Shown: positions 37,197 to 46,187 of the stretch, piece after piece | Layout: each line of letters begins with the position of its first letter | Numbering within the stretch: the stretch's first letter is position 1 | Source of the DNA: Thiosocius teredinicola | GTDB taxonomy: Bacteria; Pseudomonadota; Gammaproteobacteria; Chromatiales; Chromatiaceae | Length of the DNA: 64,000 nucleotides | Reading direction: 5' to 3' | Assembly (NCBI RefSeq): GCF_002009425.1 | Contig: NZ_CP019936.1 | Coordinates: 3,893,297 to 3,957,296, forward strand | Made by a program: the position numbers and the translations under genes | Notes under the pieces: model-generated | Database searches by the model: none | The model's input: the letters and a program-made list of their open reading frames with translations, nothing else | What the model was told of the DNA's origin: nothing

Positions 37197-38105
37197 ATGC
37201 AGAACTTCAAACTCAACCTGAAACACCTGCGCTATTTCTGGACGGTAGCCAGCCACGGCACCATCGCACGCGCCGCCGAGGCCCTGTACGTCACGCCACA
37301 GACGATCAGCGGTCAACTACACGAACTCGAACAACAACTCGGCGCCAAGCTGTTCTCGCGTGACGGTCGTCAGTTGGTGCTGACCGACACCGGCCGGCTG
37401 GTGTTCTCGTATACCGACGAGATGTTTCGCCTCGGTCTTGAACTGCAAGATACGCTGGATGGTAACACCGCAGGCGCTTCGATCACGGTACGCGTCGGCG
37501 TAGCGATGGTGGTGCCGAAGCTGCTCGCCTATCGCGTGTTGGAGCCTGTTTTGCAGATGGCTGAACCGGTAACGCTGATCTGCCAGGAGGCACCGCTGGT
37601 CGATCTGCTTGCCGATCTGTCAGTGCACAAGCTCGATGCCGTGTTGGCCGATGTGCCGGTCAGTCCGACGCTCAACATCCGCGCTTACAATCACTCGCTG
37701 GGCGATTCCGGTATCAGTTTCTTCGGCACGCCCGAGAAAGCCGCGGCGTTGCGCGAAGGTTTTCCGCAAAGCCTCGATAACGAGCGCATGTTGATGCCGA
37801 CCGGCGGTAGCAGTCTGCGCCGCAATCTGGAGTCCTGGTTCGAACACCAGGGTATCAAACCGATGGTGGTTGCCGAGTTCGACGATCGCGCGCTGATGAA
37901 GGCGTTCGGTGAACGCGGCACCGGCATCTTTACCTCGCCCACCGCGGTCGATCAGGATGTAATGGATAAGTACGGCGTCGACGTCATCGGTCGAACGACC
38001 GAGATCAAAGAACAGTTTTTCATTATTTCGCCGGAACGCCGCATCAAGAATCCAGCGGTCACCGTGGTGACCGAAGCAGCGCGCAAACAATTGTTCGTGA
38101 CCTGA
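37197..38105 (+). CDS. nhaR: LysR-type regulator, NhaR-like
   Basis: 302 residues. The N-terminal helix-turn-helix LKHLRYFWTVASHGTIARAAEALYVTPQTISGQLHELEQQLGAKLF is very close to NhaR, and FEHQGIKPMVVAEFDDRALMKAFGERGTGIFTSPT matches its effector domain. NhaR activates the Na+/H+ antiporter gene nhaA in E. coli in response to Na+. Here it stands 43 bp after the Usp gene at the end of the antiporter operon, so control of that operon is a strong inference. Confidence 0.85.
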   Translation: MQNFKLNLKHLRYFWTVASHGTIARAAEALYVTPQTISGQLHELEQQLGAKLFSRDGRQLVLTDTGRLVFSYTDEMFRLGLELQDTLDGNTAGASITVRVGVAMVVPKLLAYRVLEPVLQMAEPVTLICQEAPLVDLLADLSVHKLDAVLADVPVSPTLNIRAYNHSLGDSGISFFGTPEKAAALREGFPQSLDNERMLMPTGGSSLRRNLESWFEHQGIKPMVVAEFDDRALMKAFGERGTGIFTSPTAVDQDVMDKYGVDVIGRTTEIKEQFFIISPERRIKNPAVTVVTEAARKQLFVT

Positions 38106-38404
38106 GCCGGATCAGCTTGAGACTCACGCGAAATACTCGACGCAAGTCACGTATGCTCTGGCATCACGCAATGCATTGCACTTGCACTCACCCATTCAGT
38201 CTCGCCCGCGAGTGTCATTGACGGCACTTCTTGTCCAACGACGCATCACGAAGCGACAAGCTATGTGGGTTGGCAAAAGCCGAACTGCGCGTCTTCGACA
38301 TATCCCGCGGTTTATCCGGGTTTACCGCCGCACAAGCCGGATCGACAAACCTTGATCGAAGCGGCAGGTGTGGCCCAAGGACAACGTCTGGCCGCTATCG
38401 ATGA
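38106..38404. other. 299-bp intergenic region after nhaR
   Basis: Contains a third, weaker match to the T-N11-A element (TGGCAAAAGCCGA at 38271-38283, followed by CGTCTTC). A frame open from 38121 to TAA 38408 without a good start codon has a protein-like C-terminus and may be a decayed gene. Nothing else is supportable. Confidence 0.4.
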
Positions 38405-38635
38405 CTAAGTACACGCAGCGTACGGCTTATCGATCAGCGCGTACTCCTGCCTTGGCAAACCCCTGCCATAGGCCGCAGCGGGCGTAACGGCCAACGGTGT
38501 AGCATGGCACCAATCCACACCCAGGTAAGCGGCGCTGGTCTTCAGAAACCCCCATGCAGTCGGGTTACCCTCATCGACCGCAACTTTCTCGTTTCTCGAT
38601 ATGCTCTCGTCGTTTTTCACCTGTGCGTTCCCCAT
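38405..38635 (-). CDS. Small hypothetical protein
   Basis: 76 residues from ATG 38635 (MGNAQVKNDESISRNEKV...). No signal peptide, membrane segment or recognised domain; one Trp-Cys-His cluster near the middle. No ribosome binding site is visible, and it lies in a region with decayed-looking frames, so it may not be expressed. Confidence 0.3.
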   Translation of the reverse strand: MGNAQVKNDESISRNEKVAVDEGNPTAWGFLKTSAAYLGVDWCHATPLAVTPAAAYGRGLPRQEYALIDKPYAACT

Positions 38636-38741
38636 AGCGCGGAAGGTTAATCCAGGAATGCAATGCGCTGCGCTCCCTACGTAGTTGCATCAAATGCTAG
38701 CAACAAGGCGGGAGATCGAAGTTCGGGATTCAGCAGGCAAC

Positions 38742-38760
38742 GCTTCGAATTTTTCGAAGC
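38742..38760 (-). terminator. Stem-loop behind the PAS-GGDEF gene
   Basis: Perfect 8-bp stem GCTTCGAA/TTCGAAGC with a 3-nt loop, about 10 nt beyond the minus-strand stop at 38770. It lacks a U-tract, so termination may be weak. The arm shares CTTCGAA with the regulatory elements at 27369 and 29119. Confidence 0.4.
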
Positions 38761-38769
38761 ATGCTGTTG

Positions 38770-39696
38770 TCAGGCAGGTTCACAATCGTCGAGATGACGC
38801 GCGACGACGCAATTTCGACCGTCGCACTTGGCTTGGTAGAGCAAAGCATCAACCGCGCCGATGAAGGCATGTAGATCATCGTTCTTGTTGGGGCTAATCG
38901 ATGCGACCCCTACGCTAACCGTCAGTCTTCCCTCGATAGGACTGTGCTGATTGGGAATCTTCAAGTCGCAGATCCTTGCGACGGCGTTCGAGATCATTGT
39001 TTTCGACTCGTGCAGGTGCGTACCGCCGAATACCAAGGCAAATTCCTCACCGCCGTAGCGTGCACACAGGTCTGTCGGGCGTTTCGCCAGACCACCCAGT
39101 ACTCCGCCAACAGCACGCAGACTATCGTCGCCGACCTGATGACCGTAGGTATCGTTGATCAGCTTGAAGTGATCGATATCGAGGAGCGCCAACGACAATG
39201 GCATGGCAAATCGGGAACAGCGCTTCCATTCTGTTTGCACGAAATCGTCGAAACAACGCCGATTGGACACACCGGTCAATCCATCCACACGGGACAGGCG
39301 CAATGCCTCCTGCTCGGCACGTTTTCTTTCCGTAATATCATGGTGCGAAATGACGAACCGGTTCTCGTCCGATGCAACAATGCGCATCATGTACCAAAAC
39401 TCTGCCGTCGCCGTATGGCATGGGTATTCGTAGTAGAAAGAATCGAGTTCACCGCTGATCGTGCGGCGTATGCCTGCCGCGACCTCGGCACCATGCGGGT
39501 CACCGTCTGCTGCAGCGCGGTCACAGACCTCGATGTAGTTCTGTTTCGCCCAATCGGTAGGTGAGCCTTCGCCGTACGCTCTGTCGTAGTCCGACCATGC
39601 CTTGTTGGCAAAAACGATATTGCCTTGCTTATCGATTACGACGAGACGTTCGGCAATCGCATCAAGTACCTGTTTGTAGAATTTTTCAGAAACCAC
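38770..39696 (-). CDS. PAS-GGDEF diguanylate cyclase
   Basis: 308 residues from GTG 39696. Residues ~5-125 are a PAS/PAC sensor (LVVIDKQGNIVFANKAW ... VISHHDITERKRAEQEALRLSRVDGLTGVSNRR). The GGDEF domain has active site RYGGEEFALV and an I-site RPTD five residues upstream, so active synthesis with product inhibition is expected. No membrane segment. The PAS ligand is unknown. Confidence 0.88.
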   Translation of the reverse strand: MVSEKFYKQVLDAIAERLVVIDKQGNIVFANKAWSDYDRAYGEGSPTDWAKQNYIEVCDRAAADGDPHGAEVAAGIRRTISGELDSFYYEYPCHTATAEFWYMMRIVASDENRFVISHHDITERKRAEQEALRLSRVDGLTGVSNRRCFDDFVQTEWKRCSRFAMPLSLALLDIDHFKLINDTYGHQVGDDSLRAVGGVLGGLAKRPTDLCARYGGEEFALVFGGTHLHESKTMISNAVARICDLKIPNQHSPIEGRLTVSVGVASISPNKNDDLHAFIGAVDALLYQAKCDGRNCVVARHLDDCEPA

Positions 39697-39947
39697 GCCA
39701 TCATCAGCCTATGGTGGGATTCAATTATTGTTGTTGCAGCCGTTATGGTTTGTTCCTACCAAAAAAAGCACATCAGCGACGACACGTCCAGAATAATGGC
39801 GCGATATCCGCTGACTCGCGTTTTCTTTTGACAATTTTTTGAGTTTTGCCGCAACGCATGCCATCGGAAACTATCTAGCTATACGGAAACGCGCTGCATG
39901 TCGGCACACCAAACGAAACGCAATGGCTGGCTGGTTGAATCGAGCGA

Positions 39948-40865
39948 TCAATAATCCGACTTCGACAGCATTGCCAGCGTCAACTGCAACTGCCCGATGT
40001 CTTCGATCCGCATACCGGCCAGTGCCTCCATGCGTGGAATATCGGTGGCAGCGTCGGTGAAGATCTCGATGATGTCCGACCAGGGCAGACGTAACAAAGC
40101 GATCACGTCGCCTTGCTTTTCCTGCACCTCGGTCGTGCCCTGGGTCGTCCACAGGTCGGCCAGTAGTCCCGACGCCATCACGCCGGCTGCAAAGTCGGCC
40201 CCTTCATCGCTGACGGCCTTCCACCAAGCGAGATTGTTCGACAGGCGTATGGCACGCACCATCTCCGGCGGAAATCCCCAACGTTCGAGCAACCAGCCGC
40301 CCACGGCGGCGTGGTCATCGTGAATCGCGTGGCGTTCGTGTTGAATTGCGCGTTTGTGGGTAAAGCTCGAATAGTCGAGCGTGTGATAGATCGGCAGTGT
40401 CGTCTGCGCCAGCGCCAGGATACCGATATCCTGCACCAGCGCAGCGAGGCCGAGTTGCTCGATCTGGTCGGGCCACAGACGCTTGGCGATGGCGCGCGCG
40501 CAAACGCCCGCGATCAACGAGCGTCGCCAATAGGGGCGATAGCAGAAGGCGGGTTGCCCGGTGCGGGCGAGCTCCGGCACCAGGGAGGCAGACAGCGCCA
40601 GGGTGCGCGCGGGCTCAAATCCCAGATAGGTGACTGCCTGAGAAACCGTTTCAGCCTGTGCCGCACGTGCGCTCGAAGCGGCGTTCGCGCGCCGAACCAA
40701 GGCCACGCAGATCGCCGGATCGGAGGCGACGATATCGACGAGATCACGTACATCAGCAGTCGCTGAACGCGCCAATGCCACCAATTGAATGGCAACAGCC
40801 GGCAGGGTCGGCAGCTTCGCCGCCAACAATTGTTCCTCGATATCCTTGCTCAGCCGTGGATCCAC
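39948..40865 (-). CDS. HDOD domain signalling protein
   Basis: 305 residues from GTG 40865. The N-terminal LPTLPAVAIQLVALARSATADVRDLVDIVASDPAICVALVRRANAASS and VSQAVTYLGFEPARTLALSASLV are diagnostic of HDOD, a catalytically inactive HD-like fold in signalling proteins. No output domain is attached. It sits next to a diguanylate cyclase gene on the same strand but 250 bp apart. Confidence 0.85.
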   Translation of the reverse strand: MDPRLSKDIEEQLLAAKLPTLPAVAIQLVALARSATADVRDLVDIVASDPAICVALVRRANAASSARAAQAETVSQAVTYLGFEPARTLALSASLVPELARTGQPAFCYRPYWRRSLIAGVCARAIAKRLWPDQIEQLGLAALVQDIGILALAQTTLPIYHTLDYSSFTHKRAIQHERHAIHDDHAAVGGWLLERWGFPPEMVRAIRLSNNLAWWKAVSDEGADFAAGVMASGLLADLWTTQGTTEVQEKQGDVIALLRLPWSDIIEIFTDAATDIPRMEALAGMRIEDIGQLQLTLAMLSKSDY

Positions 40866-41247
40866 AGCGCTCCGTCCTTATTGCTCTACGACCTTGGGAC
40901 AACCAAAACCGGCAGGCCACGCGAAGCCGGACAATCACGCCCTCGTGGATCGACTGCCCTTGCGGCTATACAACGACAAGCGGGGAATCAGTCGCGGAAC
41001 TTCGCGGTTCCGTTTTGGCCTTGGTCGGATTCTGGACAAGCTGAACTGATAGCACAACCGTTGTCGATACAACACGCTTATCGCACACACCGTATTCGGC
41101 GACAGGCACACACGGGGAAATTTACAGGAACTAACGGCCTACGCTGTTTGCAGCAGGGCAGCCTGACGGATGCTTGGGTTGGTCAGGTAATCGGTAGTCT
41201 CAGACGCCCCGATCCGGCCGACTCGCGGCTGCTGGCGGCATAGCGGG
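40866..41247. other. 382-bp region without recognisable gene
   Basis: Frames here are short or antisense-like and lack ribosome binding sites. I see no repeat, tRNA or strong hairpin. Confidence 0.5.
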
Positions 41248-41532
41248 TTATTTACCCGGTTTGCCCGGGTTGTTGCCGGGCGAACCACTATCGCCCGCGG
41301 GTGTTCCATCGGCGGTGACATCCTTGATCGCTCTTCGGCGTTCATATCCCATACCGAACCACGTCCAGGATTCGTCCGACGATTCCCCTTCATTGTCTTC
41401 CGGATCGCCCCAAACGTCGCCATTCGGCGACGCCTGGGGTTCTGTCTGACCGGCAGGTTCGGCGACGACGGCAGCAGGCAGGCCGAGCAGACCGACACAA
41501 ACCATCGCAATCAACAAACCGAAATACCTCAC
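41248..41532 (-). CDS. Small exported protein, Pro/Gly/Asp-rich
   Basis: 94 residues from GTG 41532, with GGAGGGG 3 nt upstream. A clear Sec signal peptide (LLIAMVCVGLLGLPAAVVA) is followed by a ~70-residue mature chain rich in Asp, Glu, Gly, Pro and Ser, with WTWFGMGYERRRAIKDV in the middle and a GNNPGKPGK tail. No Cys in the mature part. Family unknown. It is the first of several small exported proteins in the electron-transfer block. Confidence 0.65.
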   Translation of the reverse strand: MRYFGLLIAMVCVGLLGLPAAVVAEPAGQTEPQASPNGDVWGDPEDNEGESSDESWTWFGMGYERRRAIKDVTADGTPAGDSGSPGNNPGKPGK

Positions 41533-41565
41533 CTGCCCCTCCGACGTTACATGCAGATGGTGGGA

Positions 41566-41940
41566 TTATCGGCGACCACCACCGCCTGAACCGCGTCCGG
41601 CCGATCCACCACCGAAACCGCCCCGGCCGCTGCTATTTGCAGAGCCGCCGCGGGATGCCCCGCCAAAACCATCGCCGCTATGCAGCCGGTTTTGGTAGCG
41701 ATTACGCTCCTGTTTACGCAGACGCTGCTGTTGCCCACCGCCGCCATAATACTCCGACGGCAGTTGCCTGTCGGTCTGGTAGCGGTATCGTGACTCTTCT
41801 TGCGTTCGCACAACACTTTGTGTCGCCGAAGACTCTATTCTAGGAGATGAAGAAGTCTCCGCGATGGTCAAGGTTGGAAAAACGACTACCGCTGCGATCA
41901 GCGAGAGAAGGGTAAAACGCATGCTGGACGAATTGGTCAT
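41566..41940 (-). CDS. Small exported protein with Gly/Arg-rich C-terminus
   Basis: 124 residues from ATG 41940 (ATG 41922 also possible). A signal peptide ends near LTIA, then a Ser/Gln/Arg-rich region and a C-terminal ~35-residue glycine-rich, Arg-ended tail (GGFGGGSAGRGSGGGGRR). No Cys in the mature part. It lies divergent from the response regulator gene, and the phased TGTTTC repeats lie between them. Confidence 0.65.
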   Translation of the reverse strand: MTNSSSMRFTLLSLIAAVVVFPTLTIAETSSSPRIESSATQSVVRTQEESRYRYQTDRQLPSEYYGGGGQQQRLRKQERNRYQNRLHSGDGFGGASRGGSANSSGRGGFGGGSAGRGSGGGGRR

Positions 41941-41987
41941 ATCACCACCGTGATGTTGAGTTGTTCAACGCAAGCATGGCCGAAACC

Positions 41988-42036
41988 TGTTTCCCCCCTG
42001 TTTCCCGCTGACCTTGAAATTGTTTCGATGTGTTTC
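41988..42036. promoter_or_regulatory. Phased TGTTTC direct repeats (OmpR-type binding site candidate)
   Basis: TGTTTC occurs at 41988, 41999, 42021 and 42031, spaced 11, 22 and 10 bp, i.e. on one face of the helix. This is the geometry used by OmpR/PhoB dimers. It lies between the divergent Gly-rich exported gene (start 41940) and the response regulator gene (start 42065), suggesting autoregulation. Confidence 0.6.
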
Positions 42037-42064
42037 TCCGGCAGATGGAGCGATTTCGACGAAC

Positions 42065-42793
42065 ATGGACAACACCGCAAAAAACATCCTTATTGTCGAC
42101 GACGACGACAAACTGCGTGACCTGGTGATCCGCTACCTCGGCGGCGAAGGCTTTAGCGTTGCCGGCGCCGGCGATGGAGAGCAGATGGACACCTACCTCG
42201 CCGATCATGACGTCGACCTGGTCGTGCTCGACCTGATGCTGCCCGGGGAAGATGGATTGTCGATCGCCCGGCGGCTGCGCGGTTCGGTCAATATACCGAT
42301 CGTTATATTGTCTGCGCGCGGCGATGAAGTCGATCGCATCGTCGGCCTGGAAGTTGGCGCCGACGACTACCTGGCGAAACCGTTCAATCCACGCGAGCTG
42401 CTGGCGCGCATTCGCGCCGTGCTGCGTCGCAGCGATATGCACGCCGCCAACCAGGAAACACTGCACGAAAGCCACCTTTACCGATTCGGTGGCTTCACGT
42501 TCGATCTGCTGGCACACAGCCTGATCCGCGAGGACACGGTGATCGAACTGACGCCGGGCGACTCGGCACTTCTGGAAGCGATGGTCACCAAGCCCAACCG
42601 GGTGCTCAGCCGCGATTCGCTGATCGAGAACCTCAAAGGCTACGAGCGTTCACCCTTCGATCGCAGCATCGACGTCCGCGTGACGCGTCTGCGCAAGAAG
42701 ATCGAACCCAACCCGGAGCATCCGCAGTTCATCCGTACCGTGTGGGGCAAGGGCTACATGTTCACGCCGCAGGGTAACCCGGCGCCGCAGTGA
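42065..42793 (+). CDS. OmpR-family response regulator
   Basis: 242 residues from ATG 42065. The receiver has acidic pocket VDDDD, phosphoacceptor Asp56 (LVVLDLMLP) and Lys105 (DDYLAKPFN). The C-terminal winged helix has NRVLSRDSLIENLKGYERSPFDRSIDVRVTRLRKKIEPNPEHPQFIRTVWGKGYMF. It is cognate to the kinase that follows with a GTGA overlap. Phased GAAAC/GTTTC repeats in its own and two neighbouring promoter regions are its likely targets. Confidence 0.93.
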   Translation: MDNTAKNILIVDDDDKLRDLVIRYLGGEGFSVAGAGDGEQMDTYLADHDVDLVVLDLMLPGEDGLSIARRLRGSVNIPIVILSARGDEVDRIVGLEVGADDYLAKPFNPRELLARIRAVLRRSDMHAANQETLHESHLYRFGGFTFDLLAHSLIREDTVIELTPGDSALLEAMVTKPNRVLSRDSLIENLKGYERSPFDRSIDVRVTRLRKKIEPNPEHPQFIRTVWGKGYMFTPQGNPAPQ

Positions 42794-44106
42794 AGATTTC
42801 GCCATTGCCCTCCACCCTGCTCGGCCGGACCGCGATGGCCCTGGCCGTCGCGTTCTTGTTGTTCGCGATCGTGGCCGTATCGCTGCTTCACTATTCACTG
42901 ATCAAACCGCATACCAAGCAGGCCGCCGACGATCTTGCATCATTCCTGGTATTGGTCGCACAGATCTGGGTGGAACTCCCACCCGACACCCGCGCCGACT
43001 ACGAGAAAGAGCTGCTCGAACGTCACTCGATCAAGGTGATCGCCAGTGAAGCACCGCATCCGACGGATTCCGATCCGAGTCCGTATCTCGAGTACCTGAC
43101 ATCCGCGTTGAGCAGACACATCGGCGAACCGGTGTTGATTCATGCCCACCCCAATCACCCCGAGTGGCTGTGGGCCGACTTTCCGATGGGTGGGCGTGTC
43201 ATGCGATTGGGCTTCAAGGCGGACCGTGTGCGCAACAGCCTGCATGTGATTTTGCCGCTCCTGGCAACCATTGCGCTGTTCATCGCCTTCGTGGTGTCGG
43301 TGGTTCTCGTTGGCCGCATCACCCGCCCCCTGGCAAAAATGGCAGAGGCAACGCATCGCATCGGTGAAGGCGACTTCACCGTCAGCCTGCCCGAGTCCGG
43401 TCCGCGAGAGATCGCCAACCTGGCGCAACGACTCAACCAGATGGAATCGCAGATCAGGCAGTTGGTCGAGAATCGCACGACGCTGCTTGCCGGCATCTCG
43501 CATGATCTGCGAACCCCTTTGGCGCGTATGCAGGTGGAACTGGAACTGTTGCACACGGCCGACGACCAGGCCCTGGTCGACGGCCTGCGTCAGGACATCG
43601 ACGAGATGGAACACCTGATCGCGCAGACCCTGCTACTGGCGCGTGGCAGCGGCGGAGAAGATCCGGTCGCAACCGACGTTGTCGCTCTGCTCAACGACGT
43701 CGCAGGCGGATACAGTCTGCGCGGGGGATCGATCACGCTCGACAGCTCGGCTGTCACCTCGTGCGTCATCACGCTGCGTGCGAACGCGCTGCGACGCGTC
43801 ATCGGCAACCTGATCGAAAACGCGATCGCCTATGGGGAAGGCAAGCCGGTAGCGATTGTCTGCACACAAGCGGGCGGCAACCTGCAGGTGCAGATACTCG
43901 ATCAGGGGCCTGGGATTCCGGCAAGTGAGCGCGATGCCATCTTTCAACCGTTTCATCGCGTCGAAGGTTCACGCAACCGCCGCACCGGAGGCAGCGGCCT
44001 GGGGCTCGCGATCGTTCAACAGTTATGCGACTCGAACGGTTGGCGGGTAACGCATCGCAACCGCGCGCAAGGCGGCAGTGAGTTCACTGTCCACCTTGCA
44101 CGGTGA
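42790..44106 (+). CDS. EnvZ-type sensor histidine kinase
   Basis: 438 residues from GTG 42790. One membrane segment at ~12-35, a periplasmic domain (~36-150), a second membrane segment (~153-177), HAMP (RITRPLAKMAEATHRIGEGDF), H-box GISHDLRTPLARM with His238, and an ATPase domain (N-box VIGNLIENAIAYG, DQGPGIP, GGSGLGLAIV). The periplasmic domain has no recognised ligand family. It is translationally coupled to the response regulator and convergent with the His-rich exported gene. Confidence 0.93.
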   Translation: MKISPLPSTLLGRTAMALAVAFLLFAIVAVSLLHYSLIKPHTKQAADDLASFLVLVAQIWVELPPDTRADYEKELLERHSIKVIASEAPHPTDSDPSPYLEYLTSALSRHIGEPVLIHAHPNHPEWLWADFPMGGRVMRLGFKADRVRNSLHVILPLLATIALFIAFVVSVVLVGRITRPLAKMAEATHRIGEGDFTVSLPESGPREIANLAQRLNQMESQIRQLVENRTTLLAGISHDLRTPLARMQVELELLHTADDQALVDGLRQDIDEMEHLIAQTLLLARGSGGEDPVATDVVALLNDVAGGYSLRGGSITLDSSAVTSCVITLRANALRRVIGNLIENAIAYGEGKPVAIVCTQAGGNLQVQILDQGPGIPASERDAIFQPFHRVEGSRNRRTGGSGLGLAIVQQLCDSNGWRVTHRNRAQGGSEFTVHLAR

Positions 44107-44135
44107 AAACAACACCGTTCGTCACGGACTCGACC

Positions 44136-44516
44136 TCATTCGTGCTCGAAGATGACCTCGACCACGGTACGACTCGGACCGCCCCGGCCCTTGCCGCTGA
44201 GCGCACGACCACCACGATCAGCCCGACCTTTGCCTTTAGCGCCCCCGGACTCGTGCCCACCGGATGCATGGTCGCCGTCGTCATGGCTATCCGTGTCGTG
44301 ATCATGGCTGTCTGAGTCATGGCCCGTGTGATCGCTACTGGTGTAATCGTGACTCGAGCCACCCCCGGCGTGTCCGCCTTTGCCGCCGGCGGCATAGGCC
44401 ACCGACGGCATATTCAAACCGGCAACGATTGGCGGCTGTGCCGGCCAAGTGCCGAATACGCACACCACCACGGCGGCAGAGACCCACAGCAGCGAACGCT
44501 TCTTGATTCGCAGCAT
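44136..44516 (-). CDS. Exported His/Asp/Gly-rich protein
   Basis: 126 residues from ATG 44516 (AGAGGAG 7 nt upstream). A signal segment runs to about residue 45 (ends SVAYA). The mature chain begins GGKGGHAGGGSSHDYTSSD and continues with a His/Asp block (about ten His in 35 residues), then a Lys/Arg/Gly region and VVEVIFEHE. The composition suggests metal or polyanion binding in the periplasm or outside the cell. No Cys in the mature part. No known family. It lies 78 bp downstream of the 425-residue exported protein, same strand. Confidence 0.7.
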   Translation of the reverse strand: MLRIKKRSLLWVSAAVVVCVFGTWPAQPPIVAGLNMPSVAYAAGGKGGHAGGGSSHDYTSSDHTGHDSDSHDHDTDSHDDGDHASGGHESGGAKGKGRADRGGRALSGKGRGGPSRTVVEVIFEHE

Positions 44517-44594
44517 CTCTTCGCTCCTCTTCGATCTGGCCGCCACGCCGCCTTCTACTGACAGCGTGGCGACCGCCTGGCTAGGACTCACCTG

Positions 44595-45872
44595 TTACTC
44601 AGGCGGTTCGTAATCGTGTACGAACTCAAGTACCTGAACCGCATCGTCTGCGGCTTGCGTGAACAGGTAGATGCCGCTCAGCGCATCCTCATATTGAACG
44701 GACTGCTCGTCGGTGTAAGCCATTACCTCCGGCTGAGACACCGTGTTCCAGATGTCGCCGGCGTACTGATCGATCAGGCTCAGCACGTCGCCCGTTGCAG
44801 TGAAGTAGGTGCCATCACCTTCCGGGTCGACCAACACCGAAACGATCTCACCATCGAACGCAGCCGCCTTGTCGTAGGTGTAAGACTCCATCAACGAAGC
44901 CAGCTCGTCGTCGACACCCAGGAAGCTGCTGATCAGCATAATCTCATCGGCCGTCAGCTCACCGGTCTTGTCGGAACTGGCCGCGATAGCGGACGCAGCG
45001 AGATCAAGCCGAACTGCGGGGTCGACATAGATCGTGTAGACCGAGTCGGCTCCGTCTTTCGACGCGGTCACGCTCAGTTCAAGCAAGGTACGATCGTCGA
45101 CGGTGACTTCCTTCGCGGTCAGCAATGCTTCGTAGATCGCCAGGTTCTCCAGCGGCGAGTCGATGGATGCATCGCCGATAACGAACCTGCCGGAGGCATC
45201 AGTGACGGCAGCAAGGTTGCTGGCGTCGATGACGACCAGACCGTCTTCATTGGCCGGCAGGGTCACCAGTTTGCTCAATGCCTCGGTCAGCGCGTGCTCA
45301 AGCACGCTGGCCGGCGAACGTGCGATGTTCATGCGACCGAACTCGACCGGTACTGCCAGATCGAGATAGGCAGAAGGCACTTCGCCGTCGACGGTTTTCA
45401 CGACAGTGCCGTCCGACAACAGGATGTAGTACTCATCACCTGCCATAACCGGGTTACCGTCGGCGTCACGCAGGACCACGAACAGGTCACCGTAGTCGCC
45501 GCCTTTCTTGCGATCGCCACCGGCGTTACCGCCGCCCGGCTTGCCGTCTCGGCCCGGCGTTCCGGCCCACTCCGGCCGGTCTGAGTCTTCTTCACCTTCG
45601 TCGGAATCCGACAACACGTCACGCATGGATTTGCCACCACGGTAACCCTGGCCACCGGCACCCCGGTCACCTTGGCCACCGCCTTTTTGGCCCATCGCGC
45701 CGTGTTTTCCGCCGCCATGACCGCCATCATCTTGCGCATAGGCAGTCGATACGAACAACGACACACCGCTCGATAAATCAACGGATTGATCGATCGACAC
45801 GATGCCACCGATTGCGACAGCCATGGCCGCAGCCAACGCTGTCTTGTTGAATAAACGCCTTGTGTTTTTCAT
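44595..45872 (-). CDS. Large exported protein of unrecognised family, Cys-free mature chain
   Basis: 425 residues from ATG 45872 (AAGGGAG 8 nt upstream). A Sec signal ends near STAYA. A Gly/Lys/His-rich linker (GGHGGGKHGAMGQKGGGQ...) runs to residue ~110, then an acidic globular part (~125-425) with GDLFVVLRDADGNPVMAGDEYYILLSDGTVVKT and a C-terminal LDQY/EFVHDYEPPE region. No CxxCH or other cofactor motif. Its promoter region holds phased GAAAC repeats, and its linker resembles the His-rich protein at 44136-44516, so the two probably act together. Function unknown. Confidence 0.75.
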   Translation of the reverse strand: MKNTRRLFNKTALAAAMAVAIGGIVSIDQSVDLSSGVSLFVSTAYAQDDGGHGGGKHGAMGQKGGGQGDRGAGGQGYRGGKSMRDVLSDSDEGEEDSDRPEWAGTPGRDGKPGGGNAGGDRKKGGDYGDLFVVLRDADGNPVMAGDEYYILLSDGTVVKTVDGEVPSAYLDLAVPVEFGRMNIARSPASVLEHALTEALSKLVTLPANEDGLVVIDASNLAAVTDASGRFVIGDASIDSPLENLAIYEALLTAKEVTVDDRTLLELSVTASKDGADSVYTIYVDPAVRLDLAASAIAASSDKTGELTADEIMLISSFLGVDDELASLMESYTYDKAAAFDGEIVSVLVDPEGDGTYFTATGDVLSLIDQYAGDIWNTVSQPEVMAYTDEQSVQYEDALSGIYLFTQAADDAVQVLEFVHDYEPPE

Positions 45873-46035
45873 GGCCGCTACTCCCTTAATTGCAACTCCC
45901 TTCAGTCGTGTTTTGACCAAGCGTCACCTCCCGGCGCCTGCAAGCGGAGGTTTCTCAACGTCCTCCTCTCACGTTCAGTGTATGGCGCGGATGACTACCG
46001 AATCGGTTCAGCATGTTGCATGTATTGCGCTCGGT

Positions 46036-46102
46036 GAAACGCTCGAAACAATTGGTTACATATCCGTTTATTGATGAAACCGTCGCGAAATCCTCGTGAA
46101 AC
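46036..46102. promoter_or_regulatory. Phased GAAAC direct repeats
   Basis: GAAAC or close variants start at 46036, 46045, 46055 (GTTACA), 46076, 46087 (GAAAT) and 46098, spaced 9, 10, 21, 11 and 11 bp. The motif GAAACAATTGG at 46045 is repeated at 49086. It is located between divergent exported-protein genes (starts 45872 and 46188). Likely response regulator sites (inference). Confidence 0.6.
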
Positions 46103-46187
46103 TCCCGATCGGTATCCTGGCCTTTCAAACGCCAATCAATTCATTCCCAAACCAATCAAAGTCAGCTATCGACCGGGAGCGCATCCG

